Shown here one piece after another: positions 10,554 through 18,639 of a DNA stretch of 64,000 nt (the first letter of the stretch is position 1; each line of letters begins with the position of its first letter). The DNA is taken from contig NZ_JHYS01000006.1 in the NCBI RefSeq assembly GCF_000688255.1, forward strand, positions 140,300 through 204,299, given 5' to 3'. The position numbers and the translations under genes are program-made. Origin of the DNA: Simplicispira psychrophila DSM 11588 (lineage in GTDB: Bacteria > Pseudomonadota > Gammaproteobacteria > Burkholderiales > Burkholderiaceae_C). Under the pieces are notes generated by a model that saw only the letters and a list, made by a program, of their open reading frames with translations, was not told the origin of the DNA and did not search any database.

Positions 10554-11186
10554 ATGAAAAAATTATTTACTGCTATTTTGATAGCTGCCAGCGCACAGCT
10601 GGCCAGCGCTGGTGGCCTGGAAAGCCTAGAGGCGTTCATGGCGCACGCGCAGGCGGGCCAATCTGACTTCACACAGGTGGTGACCTCTCCGCCCAAGGAC
10701 GGCAAGGCCGCACGCAGCAAAACCTCCAGTGGCACCTTTGCGTTCCAGCGCCCGGGTCGCTTCAAGTTTGTCTACCAGAAGCCGTTTCAGCAGACCATCG
10801 TTGCCGATGGCCAGACGCTCTGGCTCTACGACGCTGATCTGAACCAAGTGACGCAGCGTGCCCAGGCCCAGGCGCTGGGCGCCACGCCGGCGGCGCTGCT
10901 GACCTCGGCGCCCGACCTCAAGGCCCTGCGCGCCGAATTCACGCTCGAATCCGCGCCGACGCAGGACGGCTTGCAGTGGGTGCTGGCGCGCCCCAAAAGC
11001 AAAGATGGTGCCTTGCAAAGCGTGCGTGTCGGCTTTGAGGGTGAGCAACTGGCGGCCCTGGACATCCTTGACAGCTTTGGCCAGCGCTCGCTGATCCGTT
11101 TTACGGATTTGCAGGCCCATCCGGCCCTGCCTGCTTCCACCTTCAACTTCAAAGTGCCGCCGGGGGCAGACGTACTCAAGCAATAA
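10554..11186 (+). CDS. lolA: outer-membrane lipoprotein carrier LolA
   Basis: A periplasmic chaperone that ferries lipoproteins from LolCDE to LolB. The 210-residue precursor starts at 10554 with the signal peptide MKKLFTAILIAASAQLASAG. Typical elements follow: FTQVV, SGTFAFQRPGRFKFVYQKPF, ADGQTLWLYDADLNQVTQR and the ending FKVPPGADVLKQ. Codons for residues 6-14 of the signal peptide read TGCTATTTTGATAGCTGC, the same core as the palindromes dispersed between genes, so the signal sequence appears partly made of a repeat (see findings). It lies between ftsK and rarA, a conserved order. Confidence 0.95.
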   Translation: MKKLFTAILIAASAQLASAGGLESLEAFMAHAQAGQSDFTQVVTSPPKDGKAARSKTSSGTFAFQRPGRFKFVYQKPFQQTIVADGQTLWLYDADLNQVTQRAQAQALGATPAALLTSAPDLKALRAEFTLESAPTQDGLQWVLARPKSKDGALQSVRVGFEGEQLAALDILDSFGQRSLIRFTDLQAHPALPASTFNFKVPPGADVLKQ

Positions 11187-11218
11187 GCTGCTGGGCTGTT
11201 CAGATATCTCTGGATCCA

Positions 11219-11250
11219 CCACTCCACCACTCCACCACTCCGCCACTCCG
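11219..11250. repeat. 8-bp tandem repeat, four copies
   Basis: Four perfect head-to-tail copies of CCACTCCR lie between lolA and rarA, ending two bases before a possible ATG at 11253. Because the unit is eight bases, copy-number slippage would alter spacing without regard to frame. Confidence 0.85.
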
Positions 11251-11252
11251 CC

Positions 11253-11387
11253 ATGACTGCCCAGCGTCGCCAGCCAGCCTGTGTTCGCTCGGTCGCGCTC
11301 GAACGGATGCGCCAGAAGCTGCTCCGCCACATGTTTCCACGCGTCCAGCGGGCGCTGATCACCTGCGGGATGGAGAGCGGCGCGTGA
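11253..11387 (+). CDS. possible 44-residue ORF coupled to rarA
   Basis: An open frame reads MTAQRRQPACVRSVALERMR and continues QKLLRHMFPRVQRALITC to GMESGA. Its TGA overlaps the GTG start of rarA as GTGA, a classic coupling arrangement. The peptide is basic and lacks any family I recognise. No good ribosome binding site precedes it, because the 8-bp tandem repeat occupies that place. It could be a chance frame. Confidence 0.25.
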   Translation: MTAQRRQPACVRSVALERMRQKLLRHMFPRVQRALITCGMESGA

Positions 11388-12733
11388 GCCAGCCGCCTGC
11401 TTCAGTCCACCAGCCCCTGGCCGAACGCCTGCGCCCGCGGACGCTGGCGCAGGTGGTGGGCCAGCAGCAAATCTTGGGGCCGGGCATGCCGCTGCGCCTG
11501 GCGTTTGAGTCCGGGCGGCCACACAGCTGCATTTTGTGGGGGCCACCAGGTGTCGGCAAAACCACGATTGCCCGCTTGATGGCCGATGCCTTTGATGCGC
11601 AGTTCATTGCCATCAGCGCGGTGCTGGGTGGCGTCAAGGACATCCGCGAAGCGGTCGAACGTGCCGAGGCCGCACGCTCGGGCCTGTTGCAGCAGGGCAC
11701 CATCGTCTTCGTGGACGAGGTGCACCGCTTCAATAAAAACCAGCAGGATGCGTTTTTGCCGCATGTCGAAAGCGGGCTGTTCACCTTTATCGGCGCCACC
11801 ACCGAAAACCCTTCGTTCGAGGTCAACTCCGCCCTGTTGTCGCGTGCGACGGTGTATGTGCTGGAGCCGTTGTCCATGGAAGATTTAAAGCAAATTGTGG
11901 CTCTAGCCCAATCCCAGCAAGCGCTACCAGCTATTGAAAATGAAGCAGTCGAGCGCTTGGTGGCCTATGCCGATGGCGATGCGCGGCGGCTGCTCAACAC
12001 GCTGGAAACCCTGGCCATGGCCGCCGCGCAGCAGCAGTGGCCGCAGCTCAGCGATGCCCGGGTGCTGCAGGTGCTGGGGCAGCAGCTGCGCCGCTATGAC
12101 AAAGGCGGCGAACAGTTCTACGACACCATCAGTGCGTTGCACAAATCGGTGCGCGGCTCCGACCCGGACGCAGCGCTGTATTGGCTGGTGCGGATGCTCG
12201 ACGGCGGCGCCGAGCCGCGCTACCTGGCGCGTCGCCTAGTGCGCATGGCCAGCGAAGACATTGGCCTGGCCGATCCGCGCGCCCTGCGTCTGGCGTTGGA
12301 CGCCGCCGAGGTCTACGAGCGCCTGGGCAGCCCCGAGGGCGAGCTGGCGCTGGCCGAATGCGTGCTCTACCTGGCGGTGGCGCCCAAGTCCAACGCCGTC
12401 TACAGGGCCTATAACGCCGCGCGGGCCTTGGTAAAGCAGGATGCCTCGCGCCCGGTACCGCTGCATTTGCGTAATGCGCCGACCACGCTGATGAAAACGC
12501 TGGACTATGGCCGCGGTTATCGCTATGCCCACGATGAAGACAATGGCTTTGCTGCCGGCGAGCGCTATCTGCCCGACGGCATGGCCGCGCCCGGGTTTTA
12601 CCAGCCGGTACGGCGGGGGCTGGAAATAAAGATTGCTGACAAACTCGACCAACTGCGGGCGCGCAATGCCGCCGCCGTGGCAGACGCTGCCGAGGGAAAA
12701 CCCCCGCAAGAGGCGCACGGTGAGGGGGGGTGA
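11384..12733 (+). CDS. rarA: replication-associated recombination protein RarA (AAA+)
   Basis: A DnaX/RuvB-like AAA+ ATPase acting at stalled forks together with SSB. Of 449 residues, Walker A is GPPGVGKTT near 50, Walker B VFVDEVHRFNK near 110, sensor 1 is in FIGATTENPSFEVNSALLSR, followed by the tetramerisation domain (SVRGSDPDAALYWLVRMLDG) and the end YLPDGMAAPGFYQPV. The GTG at 11384 is chosen because MSQPPASVHQPLAERLRP aligns with the family start. Codons 179-185 read AAGCGCTACCAGCTATT, nearly identical to the intergenic palindrome arm. Confidence 0.95.
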   Translation: MSQPPASVHQPLAERLRPRTLAQVVGQQQILGPGMPLRLAFESGRPHSCILWGPPGVGKTTIARLMADAFDAQFIAISAVLGGVKDIREAVERAEAARSGLLQQGTIVFVDEVHRFNKNQQDAFLPHVESGLFTFIGATTENPSFEVNSALLSRATVYVLEPLSMEDLKQIVALAQSQQALPAIENEAVERLVAYADGDARRLLNTLETLAMAAAQQQWPQLSDARVLQVLGQQLRRYDKGGEQFYDTISALHKSVRGSDPDAALYWLVRMLDGGAEPRYLARRLVRMASEDIGLADPRALRLALDAAEVYERLGSPEGELALAECVLYLAVAPKSNAVYRAYNAARALVKQDASRPVPLHLRNAPTTLMKTLDYGRGYRYAHDEDNGFAAGERYLPDGMAAPGFYQPVRRGLEIKIADKLDQLRARNAAAVADAAEGKPPQEAHGEGG

Positions 12734-12851
12734 CGCCCTGTGTGTTGCTCCATCGCAGGGGAGTTGCGGGCCTGGTTTCAACTGGCAACAACGTCAGCTT
12801 TGTGTTTTCGCGGGTTTGGAGGGCAGGGTTAAACTCCCCGAGTTCACGCAA

Positions 12852-12879
12852 GTGTCATGTTCCTTTCATGCTGCGTCAT
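12852..12879 (+). promoter_or_regulatory. candidate Pho box
   Basis: Three heptamers ending in TCAT (GTGTCAT 12852-12858, CTTTCAT 12863-12869, GCGTCAT 12873-12879) repeat at 11 and 10 bases. Enterobacterial PhoB sites are 7-bp CTGTCAT repeats with 11-bp period. The position, 34 bases before a DUF47-pit phosphate operon, makes phosphate control plausible. It is inferred, not shown. Confidence 0.5.
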
Positions 12880-12912
12880 TTTTCCCCCCCCAATTCCCCC
12901 TGAGGAGTTTTC

Positions 12913-13560
12913 ATGCTGTTTGGCAAACTTTTGCCGCGCGAAGGTAATTTTTTCGAGATGTTCAATCAACATGCCGACTGCATCGTCGATGCGGCGCATT
13001 CTTTTGCACAACTCGTAGCCAATTACAACGACCCGCACCTGCGCGAAAAATACGCCCAGGATGTCGATATCGCCGAGCGCGCTGCCGACCGTGTCACGCA
13101 CGAAGTCAACAAGGCGGTGCACAAGACCTTCATCACGCCGATTGATCGTGAGCAGATCCATACCCTCATCAACACCATGGACGACGTGGCAGACCTGTTT
13201 CAGGACTCTGCCGAGACCATGAGCTTGTATGACATCCGCCATATGACGGATGAAATTTCACGCCTCACGGATCTGAGCGTCAAGTGCTGCGAGCGCTTGC
13301 GCTCGGCGGTCAACCTGCTCAACAAGCTGGCCGATCCGGCCACGGCGGAGGCGGCGCTCAAGACCTGCGAAGAGATTGACCGCCTGGAAGGCGACGCCGA
13401 CCGGGTGCTGCGCGCTGCCATGAGCAAATTGTTCCGCGAAGAACCCGACGTGCGTGAGCTGATCAAGCTCAAGGCGATCTACGAATTGCTCGAAACCATC
13501 ACCGACCGGTGTGAGGACGTGGCCAATTTGATCGAGGGCATCGTCCTCGAAAACTCCTGA
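12913..13560 (+). CDS. DUF47 / PhoU-like phosphate transport accessory protein
   Basis: An all-helical protein of 215 residues of the PhoU-related DUF47 family, found beside Pit transporters and thought to adjust their activity. Two repeated three-helix bundles can be followed, each with an acidic metal-binding run (DVDIAERAADRVTHEVNKAV; EEIDRLEGDADRVLRAAMSK). The end YELLETITDRCEDVANLIEG is characteristic. A clear GAGGAG stands before the ATG. It is followed 22 bases later by pit, forming a two-gene operon. Confidence 0.92.
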   Translation: MLFGKLLPREGNFFEMFNQHADCIVDAAHSFAQLVANYNDPHLREKYAQDVDIAERAADRVTHEVNKAVHKTFITPIDREQIHTLINTMDDVADLFQDSAETMSLYDIRHMTDEISRLTDLSVKCCERLRSAVNLLNKLADPATAEAALKTCEEIDRLEGDADRVLRAAMSKLFREEPDVRELIKLKAIYELLETITDRCEDVANLIEGIVLENS

Positions 13561-13582
13561 CCTGCCAAGAAACGGTTCACTG

Positions 13583-14593
13583 ATGGAAACCGTACAAACT
13601 GCCCTGTGGGTTGTGGTGGTGCTGGTCGTGCTGGCCATTCTGTTCGACTTCATGAACGGGTTTCACGACGCTGCCAACTCGATTGCCACCGTGGTCTCGA
13701 CCGGCGTGCTCAAGCCGGCCCAGGCGGTGGTCTTTGCCGCCTTTTTCAACTTTGTTGCCATTTTTATTTTCCACCTCAGCGTGGCTGCCACCATTGGCAA
13801 AGGCATCGTCGAGCCGGGGGTGGTGGACACCCACGTCATTTTTGGCGCCTTGGTGGGGGCCATTACCTGGAATTTCATCACCTGGTATTACGGCATTCCC
13901 AGCAGTTCCTCGCACGCGCTGATCGGCGGCATTGTCGGTGCCGTGATTGCCAAGGCCGGCGCCAGTTCGCTGGTGGCTTCGGGCATCTGGAAGACGGTGG
14001 CCTTCATCTTCATTTCGCCGCTGCTGGGTTTCTTGCTGGGCTCGCTGATGATGGTAGCGGTGGCGTGGATTTTTCGGCGCTCGCGGCCGAGCAAAGTCGA
14101 TAAATGGTTTCGTCGCTTGCAACTGGTCTCGGCCGGTGCCTATAGCCTGGGCCACGGTGGCAACGATGCGCAAAAAACCATCGGCATCATCTGGCTGTTG
14201 CTGATTGCCACCGGCTACTCGTCGGCCAGCGATGCCTCCCCACCGCTGTGGACCATCGTCAGTTGCTATACGGCGATTGGCATGGGCACCATGTTTGGCG
14301 GCTGGCGCATCGTCAAAACCATGGGCCAGAAGATCACCAAGCTCAAACCGGTGGGCGGCTTTTGCGCCGAAACCGGCGGTGCCATGACGCTATTCCTGGC
14401 CACCGTGTTGGGTATTCCGGTGTCCACCACGCACACCATTACCGGCGCCATTGTCGGTGTGGGTTCGACGCAGCGCGCCAGCGCGGTGCGTTGGGGCGTG
14501 GCCGGCAATATTGTCTGGGCCTGGGTCTTGACGATTCCAGCCAGTGCGTTTGTCGCATCGGTGGCCTACTGGATCAGCCTGCAGTTGTATTGA
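13583..14593 (+). CDS. pit: inorganic phosphate transporter, PiT family
   Basis: An inner-membrane metal-phosphate:H+ symporter. The 336-residue protein has about ten hydrophobic helices and both PiT signature repeats: FDFMNGFHDAANSIATVVST near residue 22 and the second SLGHGGNDAQKTIGIIWLLL near 190. ITWYYGIPSSSSHALIGGIV and VLGIPVSTTHTITGAIVGVG are the two conserved GxPxSxxH loops. It is co-transcribed with the DUF47 gene, so uptake and its regulator are made together. A strong palindromic terminator follows. Confidence 0.95.
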   Translation: METVQTALWVVVVLVVLAILFDFMNGFHDAANSIATVVSTGVLKPAQAVVFAAFFNFVAIFIFHLSVAATIGKGIVEPGVVDTHVIFGALVGAITWNFITWYYGIPSSSSHALIGGIVGAVIAKAGASSLVASGIWKTVAFIFISPLLGFLLGSLMMVAVAWIFRRSRPSKVDKWFRRLQLVSAGAYSLGHGGNDAQKTIGIIWLLLIATGYSSASDASPPLWTIVSCYTAIGMGTMFGGWRIVKTMGQKITKLKPVGGFCAETGGAMTLFLATVLGIPVSTTHTITGAIVGVGSTQRASAVRWGVAGNIVWAWVLTIPASAFVASVAYWISLQLY

Positions 14594-14625
14594 TCTTCAG
14601 AGGTGTGGTCCCAAGCCACTATCAA

Positions 14626-14672
14626 AAAAAGAGCTGCTAGCGCTTGTCACACAAGCGTTAGCAGCTCTTTTT
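14626..14672. terminator. palindromic repeat acting as bidirectional terminator
   Basis: Arms of 21 bases, each ending in a run of A or T, flank a TCACA loop with one mismatch (GAGCTGCTAGCGCTTG against CAAGCGTTAGCAGCTC). It lies between convergent pit and the TM2 gene and gives U tracts both ways. It is also the best copy of the dispersed AGCTGCTAGCGCTTG repeat in the window. Confidence 0.9.
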
Positions 14673-14680
14673 GCTGTGAT

Positions 14681-15133
14681 TCAGGCGGGCTGAGAAATTT
14701 TGCGTGCTTCCTCGATCTGGTACTCGAAGTAGCGCTGAAAGCTGAACGCCAGACTGGCCATCAGCACCGCCGTGCCCACCAGCAAGGACAAGGCCATGGC
14801 AGCCACCGTGAACCAGCCGGTGCGACCGGGCGCGGCGTCCAGTGCCGCTGGGGGGTTGAAACGGCCATTCCATTTTTCTGGCGCCATCAGCCCATACACG
14901 ATGGCGCGCAGGGCGCAGCCGGCGATGGTGAAGCCCAGTAGCGGGATCAGTACCCAGCTGAGCTGATCGTCCTGGCCCAGTTGCTGTACCCGCTCGATGC
15001 CATACAGCCCCAGTGCCGTCGGAATGGGCAGCAGCCAGCCGAAGATATCGCTCAGGCCATACAGATAAAAACGGTGCAGCCCCAAAGGGCCACCTAAAAA
15101 GGCCAGCCAGGCGGCCAGAGTCTTGTTTTTCAT
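14681..15133 (-). CDS. TM2-domain membrane protein
   Basis: A 150-residue membrane protein with a TM2-like beginning: KNKTLAAWLAFLGGPLGLHR, then FYLYGLSDIFGWLLPIPTAL, a Gly-turn pair of helices. A further pair follows (LIPLLGFTIAGCALRAIVYG; MALSLLVGTAVLMASLAFSF). The start at 15133 was preferred over the frame extending to 15301, which overlaps the neighbouring acetyltransferase. Function is unknown for bacterial TM2 proteins of this type. The gene lies 7 bases after the GNAT gene and is probably co-transcribed with it. Confidence 0.85.
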   Translation of the reverse strand: MKNKTLAAWLAFLGGPLGLHRFYLYGLSDIFGWLLPIPTALGLYGIERVQQLGQDDQLSWVLIPLLGFTIAGCALRAIVYGLMAPEKWNGRFNPPAALDAAPGRTGWFTVAAMALSLLVGTAVLMASLAFSFQRYFEYQIEEARKISQPA

Positions 15134-15140
15134 GGCCACA

Positions 15141-15662
15141 TTATTCCGGTGAAGTGTGATCGCCCGCTCCCAGCGATTTTTCCATGAGCACGATATCGCG
15201 CCATGCGCCGAACTTCCAGCCGACCGAGCGCAGCACGCCGATCTCGCCAAAGCCCAATGCGCGGTGCAAGGCAATCGAGCTGGCGTTGGCTGAATCGCCA
15301 ATCACGGCCAGCATCTTGCGCACCTCGGCCTGCTCGGCCTGCACCAGCAGCTGCGCTAGGAGGGCGCGGCCCATCCCCTGGCCGCAGGCGCTGGCTGCGA
15401 CATACACCGAGTCTTCGGCCGAGAAGCGAAATGCCGGCCGTGGTTTGAACCAGTTGGCATATGCAAAGCCCAGTACCTGGCCGTCCTGCTCGGCCACCAG
15501 CCACGGCAGGCCGCGTGCCAGTACTTCGGCGCGGCGCGCTGCCATATCGGCGCAACTGGGCGCATCGATCTCGAAGCTGCCGGTGCCCTGCTGGACGTGG
15601 TGGGCATAAATGTGGGTGATGGCGGGCAGATCGCCCTGCTGGCTGGTACGGATGAGGGGCAT
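15141..15662 (-). CDS. GNAT N-acetyltransferase, phosphinothricin/methionine-sulfoximine type
   Basis: It transfers acetyl from acetyl-CoA to an amine. The 173-residue protein begins IRTSQQGDLPAITHIYAHHV, has the pat-like FEIDAPSCADMAARRAEVL and WLVAEQDGQVLGFAYANWFK, the acetyl-CoA loop ACGQGMGRALLAQLL (Q/RxxGxG/A), and IALHRALGFGEIGVLRSVGW. These are the hallmarks of the PAT/MnaT group, which acetylates phosphinothricin, methionine sulfone or sulfoximine. The true substrate is unknown. It is divergent from rpsP. Confidence 0.9.
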   Translation of the reverse strand: MPLIRTSQQGDLPAITHIYAHHVQQGTGSFEIDAPSCADMAARRAEVLARGLPWLVAEQDGQVLGFAYANWFKPRPAFRFSAEDSVYVAASACGQGMGRALLAQLLVQAEQAEVRKMLAVIGDSANASSIALHRALGFGEIGVLRSVGWKFGAWRDIVLMEKSLGAGDHTSPE

Positions 15663-15676
15663 GGGTCAAACAAAGA

Positions 15677-15682
15677 TATAAT
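15677..15682 (+). promoter_or_regulatory. candidate rpsP promoter -10
   Basis: A perfect TATAAT lies 109 bases before rpsP, just inside the gap from the divergent acetyltransferase. No clear -35 is visible at 17 bases. The position fits a long leader for the ribosomal operon. Confidence 0.5.
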
Positions 15683-15790
15683 TGGCGGCTTTGCAGCGTG
15701 TCGCTGGCCGGGTGGTCATGTCGCGTGTCTCAACGTTGCGAACTATGGGCTATCAGCGCAAGGCGTTGGCCCCCACCCGAAGGATAAATT

Positions 15791-16042
15791 ATGGTCGTCA
15801 TCCGACTTTCCCGCGGCGGTTCCAAAGGCCGTCCTTTCTTCAACATCGTTGTCGCCGACAAGCGCGTGCGCCGCGATGGCCGCTTCATCGAGCGTCTGGG
15901 TTTCTACAACCCGACCGCTAAAGGTGGCGAAGAAGGCCTGCGCATTGCGCAAGACCGTCTGGCCTACTGGGTCGGCGTGGGCGCCCAGTCGTCCCCCACC
16001 GTGGACCGCCTGATCAAGCAAGCCGCTAAAGCTGCCGCCTGA
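15791..16042 (+). CDS. rpsP: ribosomal protein S16 (bS16)
   Basis: An 83-residue small-subunit protein: [40 protein letters not shown], and [20 protein letters not shown] are family signatures. GAAGGATAAATT provides the ribosome site. It is first in rpsP-rimM-trmD. A strong hairpin directly downstream could lower expression of the following genes relative to S16. Confidence 0.98.
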   Translation: MVVIRLSRGGSKGRPFFNIVVADKRVRRDGRFIERLGFYNPTAKGGEEGLRIAQDRLAYWVGVGAQSSPTVDRLIKQAAKAAA

Positions 16043-16054
16043 TTTAGCTTCCCC

Positions 16055-16104
16055 CACAAAGGGCGGGTTTCGCCAGGTCTTCCTGGGGGAGCCCGCCCTT
16101 TGTG
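16055..16104 (+). terminator. hairpin between rpsP and rimM, candidate attenuator
   Basis: CACAAAGGGCGGG (16055-16067) pairs perfectly with CCCGCCCTTTGTG (16092-16104). The 24-base loop holds AGGTCTTCCT, which can itself fold. A short U-rich stretch follows (TTTGTATCGTCTTTT), so this may be a partial terminator or processing site inside the operon. Confidence 0.65.
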
Positions 16105-16137
16105 TTTGTATCGTCTTTTGATGTTGTGGTCCTGACT

Positions 16138-16713
16138 ATGTCTACTGCCTTGAATCTGGAAACCGCCGAACTGCCTGCGGACGCCGTCGAAGTCGGTCGC
16201 ATTACCGAAGCGTGGGGCGTCAAAGGTTGGTTCAAGGTGTTGTCGCACAATGCTGACCCGCAAACGCTGCTGGTCGCCAAGCGCTGGTATGTGCAGCCGA
16301 GCGAACGCGGCGCACGCACCTTTACCGGTACGGCAGCGCTGGCGATTCGCCAATCAAAAATGCATTCCGATGTGGTGGTGGCCTGGGCCGAGGGAATTGA
16401 CGACCGCAATGCCGCCGAATTGCTGCGTGGCGCGCGTATTTTTGTACCACGCGCCGACTTTGCGCCGGCCAAAGAAGATGAGTACTACTGGGTCGATCTG
16501 ATTGGCCTGGAGGTCGTCAACCGCGAAGGCGTGGCGCTGGGCCAAGTGCGCGACCTGATGACTACCGGCCCGCAAACCGTGCTGGTGCTGGCGTTTGAGG
16601 AAGAAGGCAGCGGCAAGCCGCAAGAACGCATGATTCCTTTCGTCGCCGCCTTTGTTGATAAGGTCGAATTGCCCGAGCGCCGCATCACCGTGGACTGGCA
16701 GCCCGACTACTGA
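16138..16713 (+). CDS. rimM: 16S rRNA processing protein RimM
   Basis: It binds S19 and helps mature the 30S head. The 191-residue protein has an N-terminal beta-barrel (VEVGRITEAWGVKGWFKVLS near 17-36) and the C-terminal PRC barrel (YYWVDLIGLEVVNREGVALG, then IPFVAAFVDKVELPERRITV). The ATG at 16138 begins MSTALNLETAELPADAVEVG; an upstream frame extension lies in the rpsP hairpin region and is rejected. It overlaps nothing and lies 9 bases before trmD. Confidence 0.95.
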   Translation: MSTALNLETAELPADAVEVGRITEAWGVKGWFKVLSHNADPQTLLVAKRWYVQPSERGARTFTGTAALAIRQSKMHSDVVVAWAEGIDDRNAAELLRGARIFVPRADFAPAKEDEYYWVDLIGLEVVNREGVALGQVRDLMTTGPQTVLVLAFEEEGSGKPQERMIPFVAAFVDKVELPERRITVDWQPDY

Positions 16714-16722
16714 AAGCGCCCC

Positions 16723-17481
16723 ATGCGCTTTGACGTCATCACCCTGTTTCCCGAGCTGTTTGGCCCGTTTCTGGCTAGCGGTATCACCCGGCGTGCCTAT
16801 GCCTCGGGCTTGGTCGATGTCCGCTTGTGGAATCCGCGCGACTACGCCGAAGGCAATTACCGCCGCGTCGATGACCGTCCGTTTGGCGGCGGCCCCGGCA
16901 TGGTGATGATGGCGCCGCCGCTGGAGCGCTGCTTGACCGCCATCCGCAGCGATCGCGCTGACCCACCAGAACAACCGGCACCGCTGGTTTTGTTCTCACC
17001 GATTGGCGCAGCTTTGAACCACACCGCTGTCGAGCGCTGGTCGGCCAGTGCTGGCGCTGTGTTGTTGTGTGGGCGCTACGAAGGTATTGACCAGCGCTTT
17101 ATTGACGCCCATGTCGATGTGCAAATCAGTTTGGGCGATTTTGTGCTGTCGGGCGGCGAAATCGCTGCACTGGCGCTGCTCGATGCCGTGGCGCGCTTAC
17201 AGCCGGGCGTGCTGAACGACGAAGGCAGCCACCAGTTCGACAGCTTTAACCCGGCGCTCGATGGCCTGTTGGATTGCCCGCACTACACGCGTCCCGAAGT
17301 GTGGGCCGGGCGCAGCGTGCCGGCCGAGCTGCTCTCGGGTCACCACGCGCGCATTGAGCGCTGGCGCCGTGATCAGCGCCTGTTGCTCACCGCGCAGCAC
17401 CGCCCCGACCTGATTGCTGCCGCGCGCGCTGCCCAAGCTTTGGCCAAGGCCGATGAGGCGCTGCTGGGGTTAATGAAATAG
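16723..17481 (+). CDS. trmD: tRNA (guanine-N1)-methyltransferase
   Basis: It makes m1G37 in tRNAs and prevents frameshifting. The 252-residue SPOUT enzyme starts [20 protein letters not shown] and shows [18 protein letters not shown], the trefoil-knot SAM site ([33 protein letters not shown]) with its catalytic Asp after the knot ([10 protein letters not shown]). It is third in the ribosomal operon. Its TAG stop lies inside a fragment of the dispersed palindrome (GAAATAGCTGAGG). rplS, which normally follows, is 1.6 kb away. Confidence 0.97.
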   Translation: MRFDVITLFPELFGPFLASGITRRAYASGLVDVRLWNPRDYAEGNYRRVDDRPFGGGPGMVMMAPPLERCLTAIRSDRADPPEQPAPLVLFSPIGAALNHTAVERWSASAGAVLLCGRYEGIDQRFIDAHVDVQISLGDFVLSGGEIAALALLDAVARLQPGVLNDEGSHQFDSFNPALDGLLDCPHYTRPEVWAGRSVPAELLSGHHARIERWRRDQRLLLTAQHRPDLIAAARAAQALAKADEALLGLMK

Positions 17482-17649
17482 CTGAGGTTTCGTAGCCGCT
17501 TGTAGCAACTGCAACTGTGCATAGACGCTGCCAAGTCAGCTGTGTTGCACACATCAATGCTTCTGCGCCAAAACGATGTCCATCAAAAAATGTATTGCAT
17601 ATATACAAAATAATCTGGCGCGATAGTCGATAGAAGGCGACTGAAGGTT

Positions 17650-18639
17650 TCATTTCAGCAATGCCGAATACATGGCTGTGCCGATGATGCTATGCATTTG
17701 TGTAGTTGGGTGAAGCACGTCCCAATATAGGAACGGTGGCAGGAAGCCGCCTAGTGGTACATCAACGCAAGTGGAAGGATTACGGAAAAGACAATCCACT
17801 GCGCCGGTATCTGGTGAGAGGAAGGCCAGCGCAGGCACATCCGCATTGACAAGCCCAGTTTTCAGTAGTGCCTCGCCCAATGCGAAAACATCCAAGCGAA
17901 CGATCTTGATGCCTGGCAAGTTGTCCAGTGAATCCAATGCAGATGTCAACAATGCGTTATGGGATTGGGTAAGCAAAGTGAATTGTGCGCTGACACCTTG
18001 CGCTTTCACCAGTGGCACACCACCTAAATCGGGCAGGTTAGGCACTAAGAAATTATGTGCACCGGTGTTGTACATCGCTCGGATCGAATTCGCTATGTTG
18101 CTGACTACAACATAGGGGTCATGGGTGAGATTTTGCAAATAATCGTTGGAACCCGACCATATGACGTACAGAGCATTGGATTGGGACTTATTGCGCCCGA
18201 GCGCCGTGGTGTAGAGCCCGACCTGTCCGACCAGCCCAGGCACCATAAAGCCGTTGGGCGTGAGGTTTTGCGCGCCCGATCCTGAACCACCAAAAGCAAA
18301 GTTCACGCTGGATTTTTTATCTAAACTGCCCGTCACAGTAAACGGTTTCAACTCGGCGCTGTTCTTGCGGGATGCCAGTTTCCAGAGGTATTCCACCGCC
18401 ACCGGTCCGTTTGAGAAACGCCCTTGCCAGTAGGTAGCGTAGGGCGTGACAGAAGGAGGAATCGCAGGCACCATTTGCTGGGCAGTTGTTGCCGCAAAGT
18501 CATTGCCCGTGTCAGACAAACTGTCACCGAACACATACATCGCTGGGTAATGGGGTTGTCCTGCCATGGCAGTGCCAGTCAGGGTGACTGCAAAAAATAT
18601 GACCAATATGCGGCCACATAGATACGTAATGCTATTCAT
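17650..18639 (-). CDS. secreted SGNH/GDSL lipase-esterase
   Basis: A 329-residue hydrolase exported by a signal peptide (MNSITYLCGRILVIFFAVTL, cleavage likely after Ala26). The SGNH blocks are complete: nucleophile Ser40 in FGDSLSDTGND, oxyanion loop FGGSGSG (116-122), GSND (163-166) with the block III Asn165, and Asp307/His310 in YWDVLHPTTQMH. There is no C-terminal autotransporter barrel, so it should be periplasmic or secreted; the substrate is an ester or acyl group. The ATG at 18639 has a TGAGG site upstream. It stands on the opposite strand between trmD and rplS, which are normally neighbours, and is less GC-rich than them, suggesting insertion by transfer. Confidence 0.9.
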   Translation of the reverse strand: MNSITYLCGRILVIFFAVTLTGTAMAGQPHYPAMYVFGDSLSDTGNDFAATTAQQMVPAIPPSVTPYATYWQGRFSNGPVAVEYLWKLASRKNSAELKPFTVTGSLDKKSSVNFAFGGSGSGAQNLTPNGFMVPGLVGQVGLYTTALGRNKSQSNALYVIWSGSNDYLQNLTHDPYVVVSNIANSIRAMYNTGAHNFLVPNLPDLGGVPLVKAQGVSAQFTLLTQSHNALLTSALDSLDNLPGIKIVRLDVFALGEALLKTGLVNADVPALAFLSPDTGAVDCLFRNPSTCVDVPLGGFLPPFLYWDVLHPTTQMHSIIGTAMYSALLK

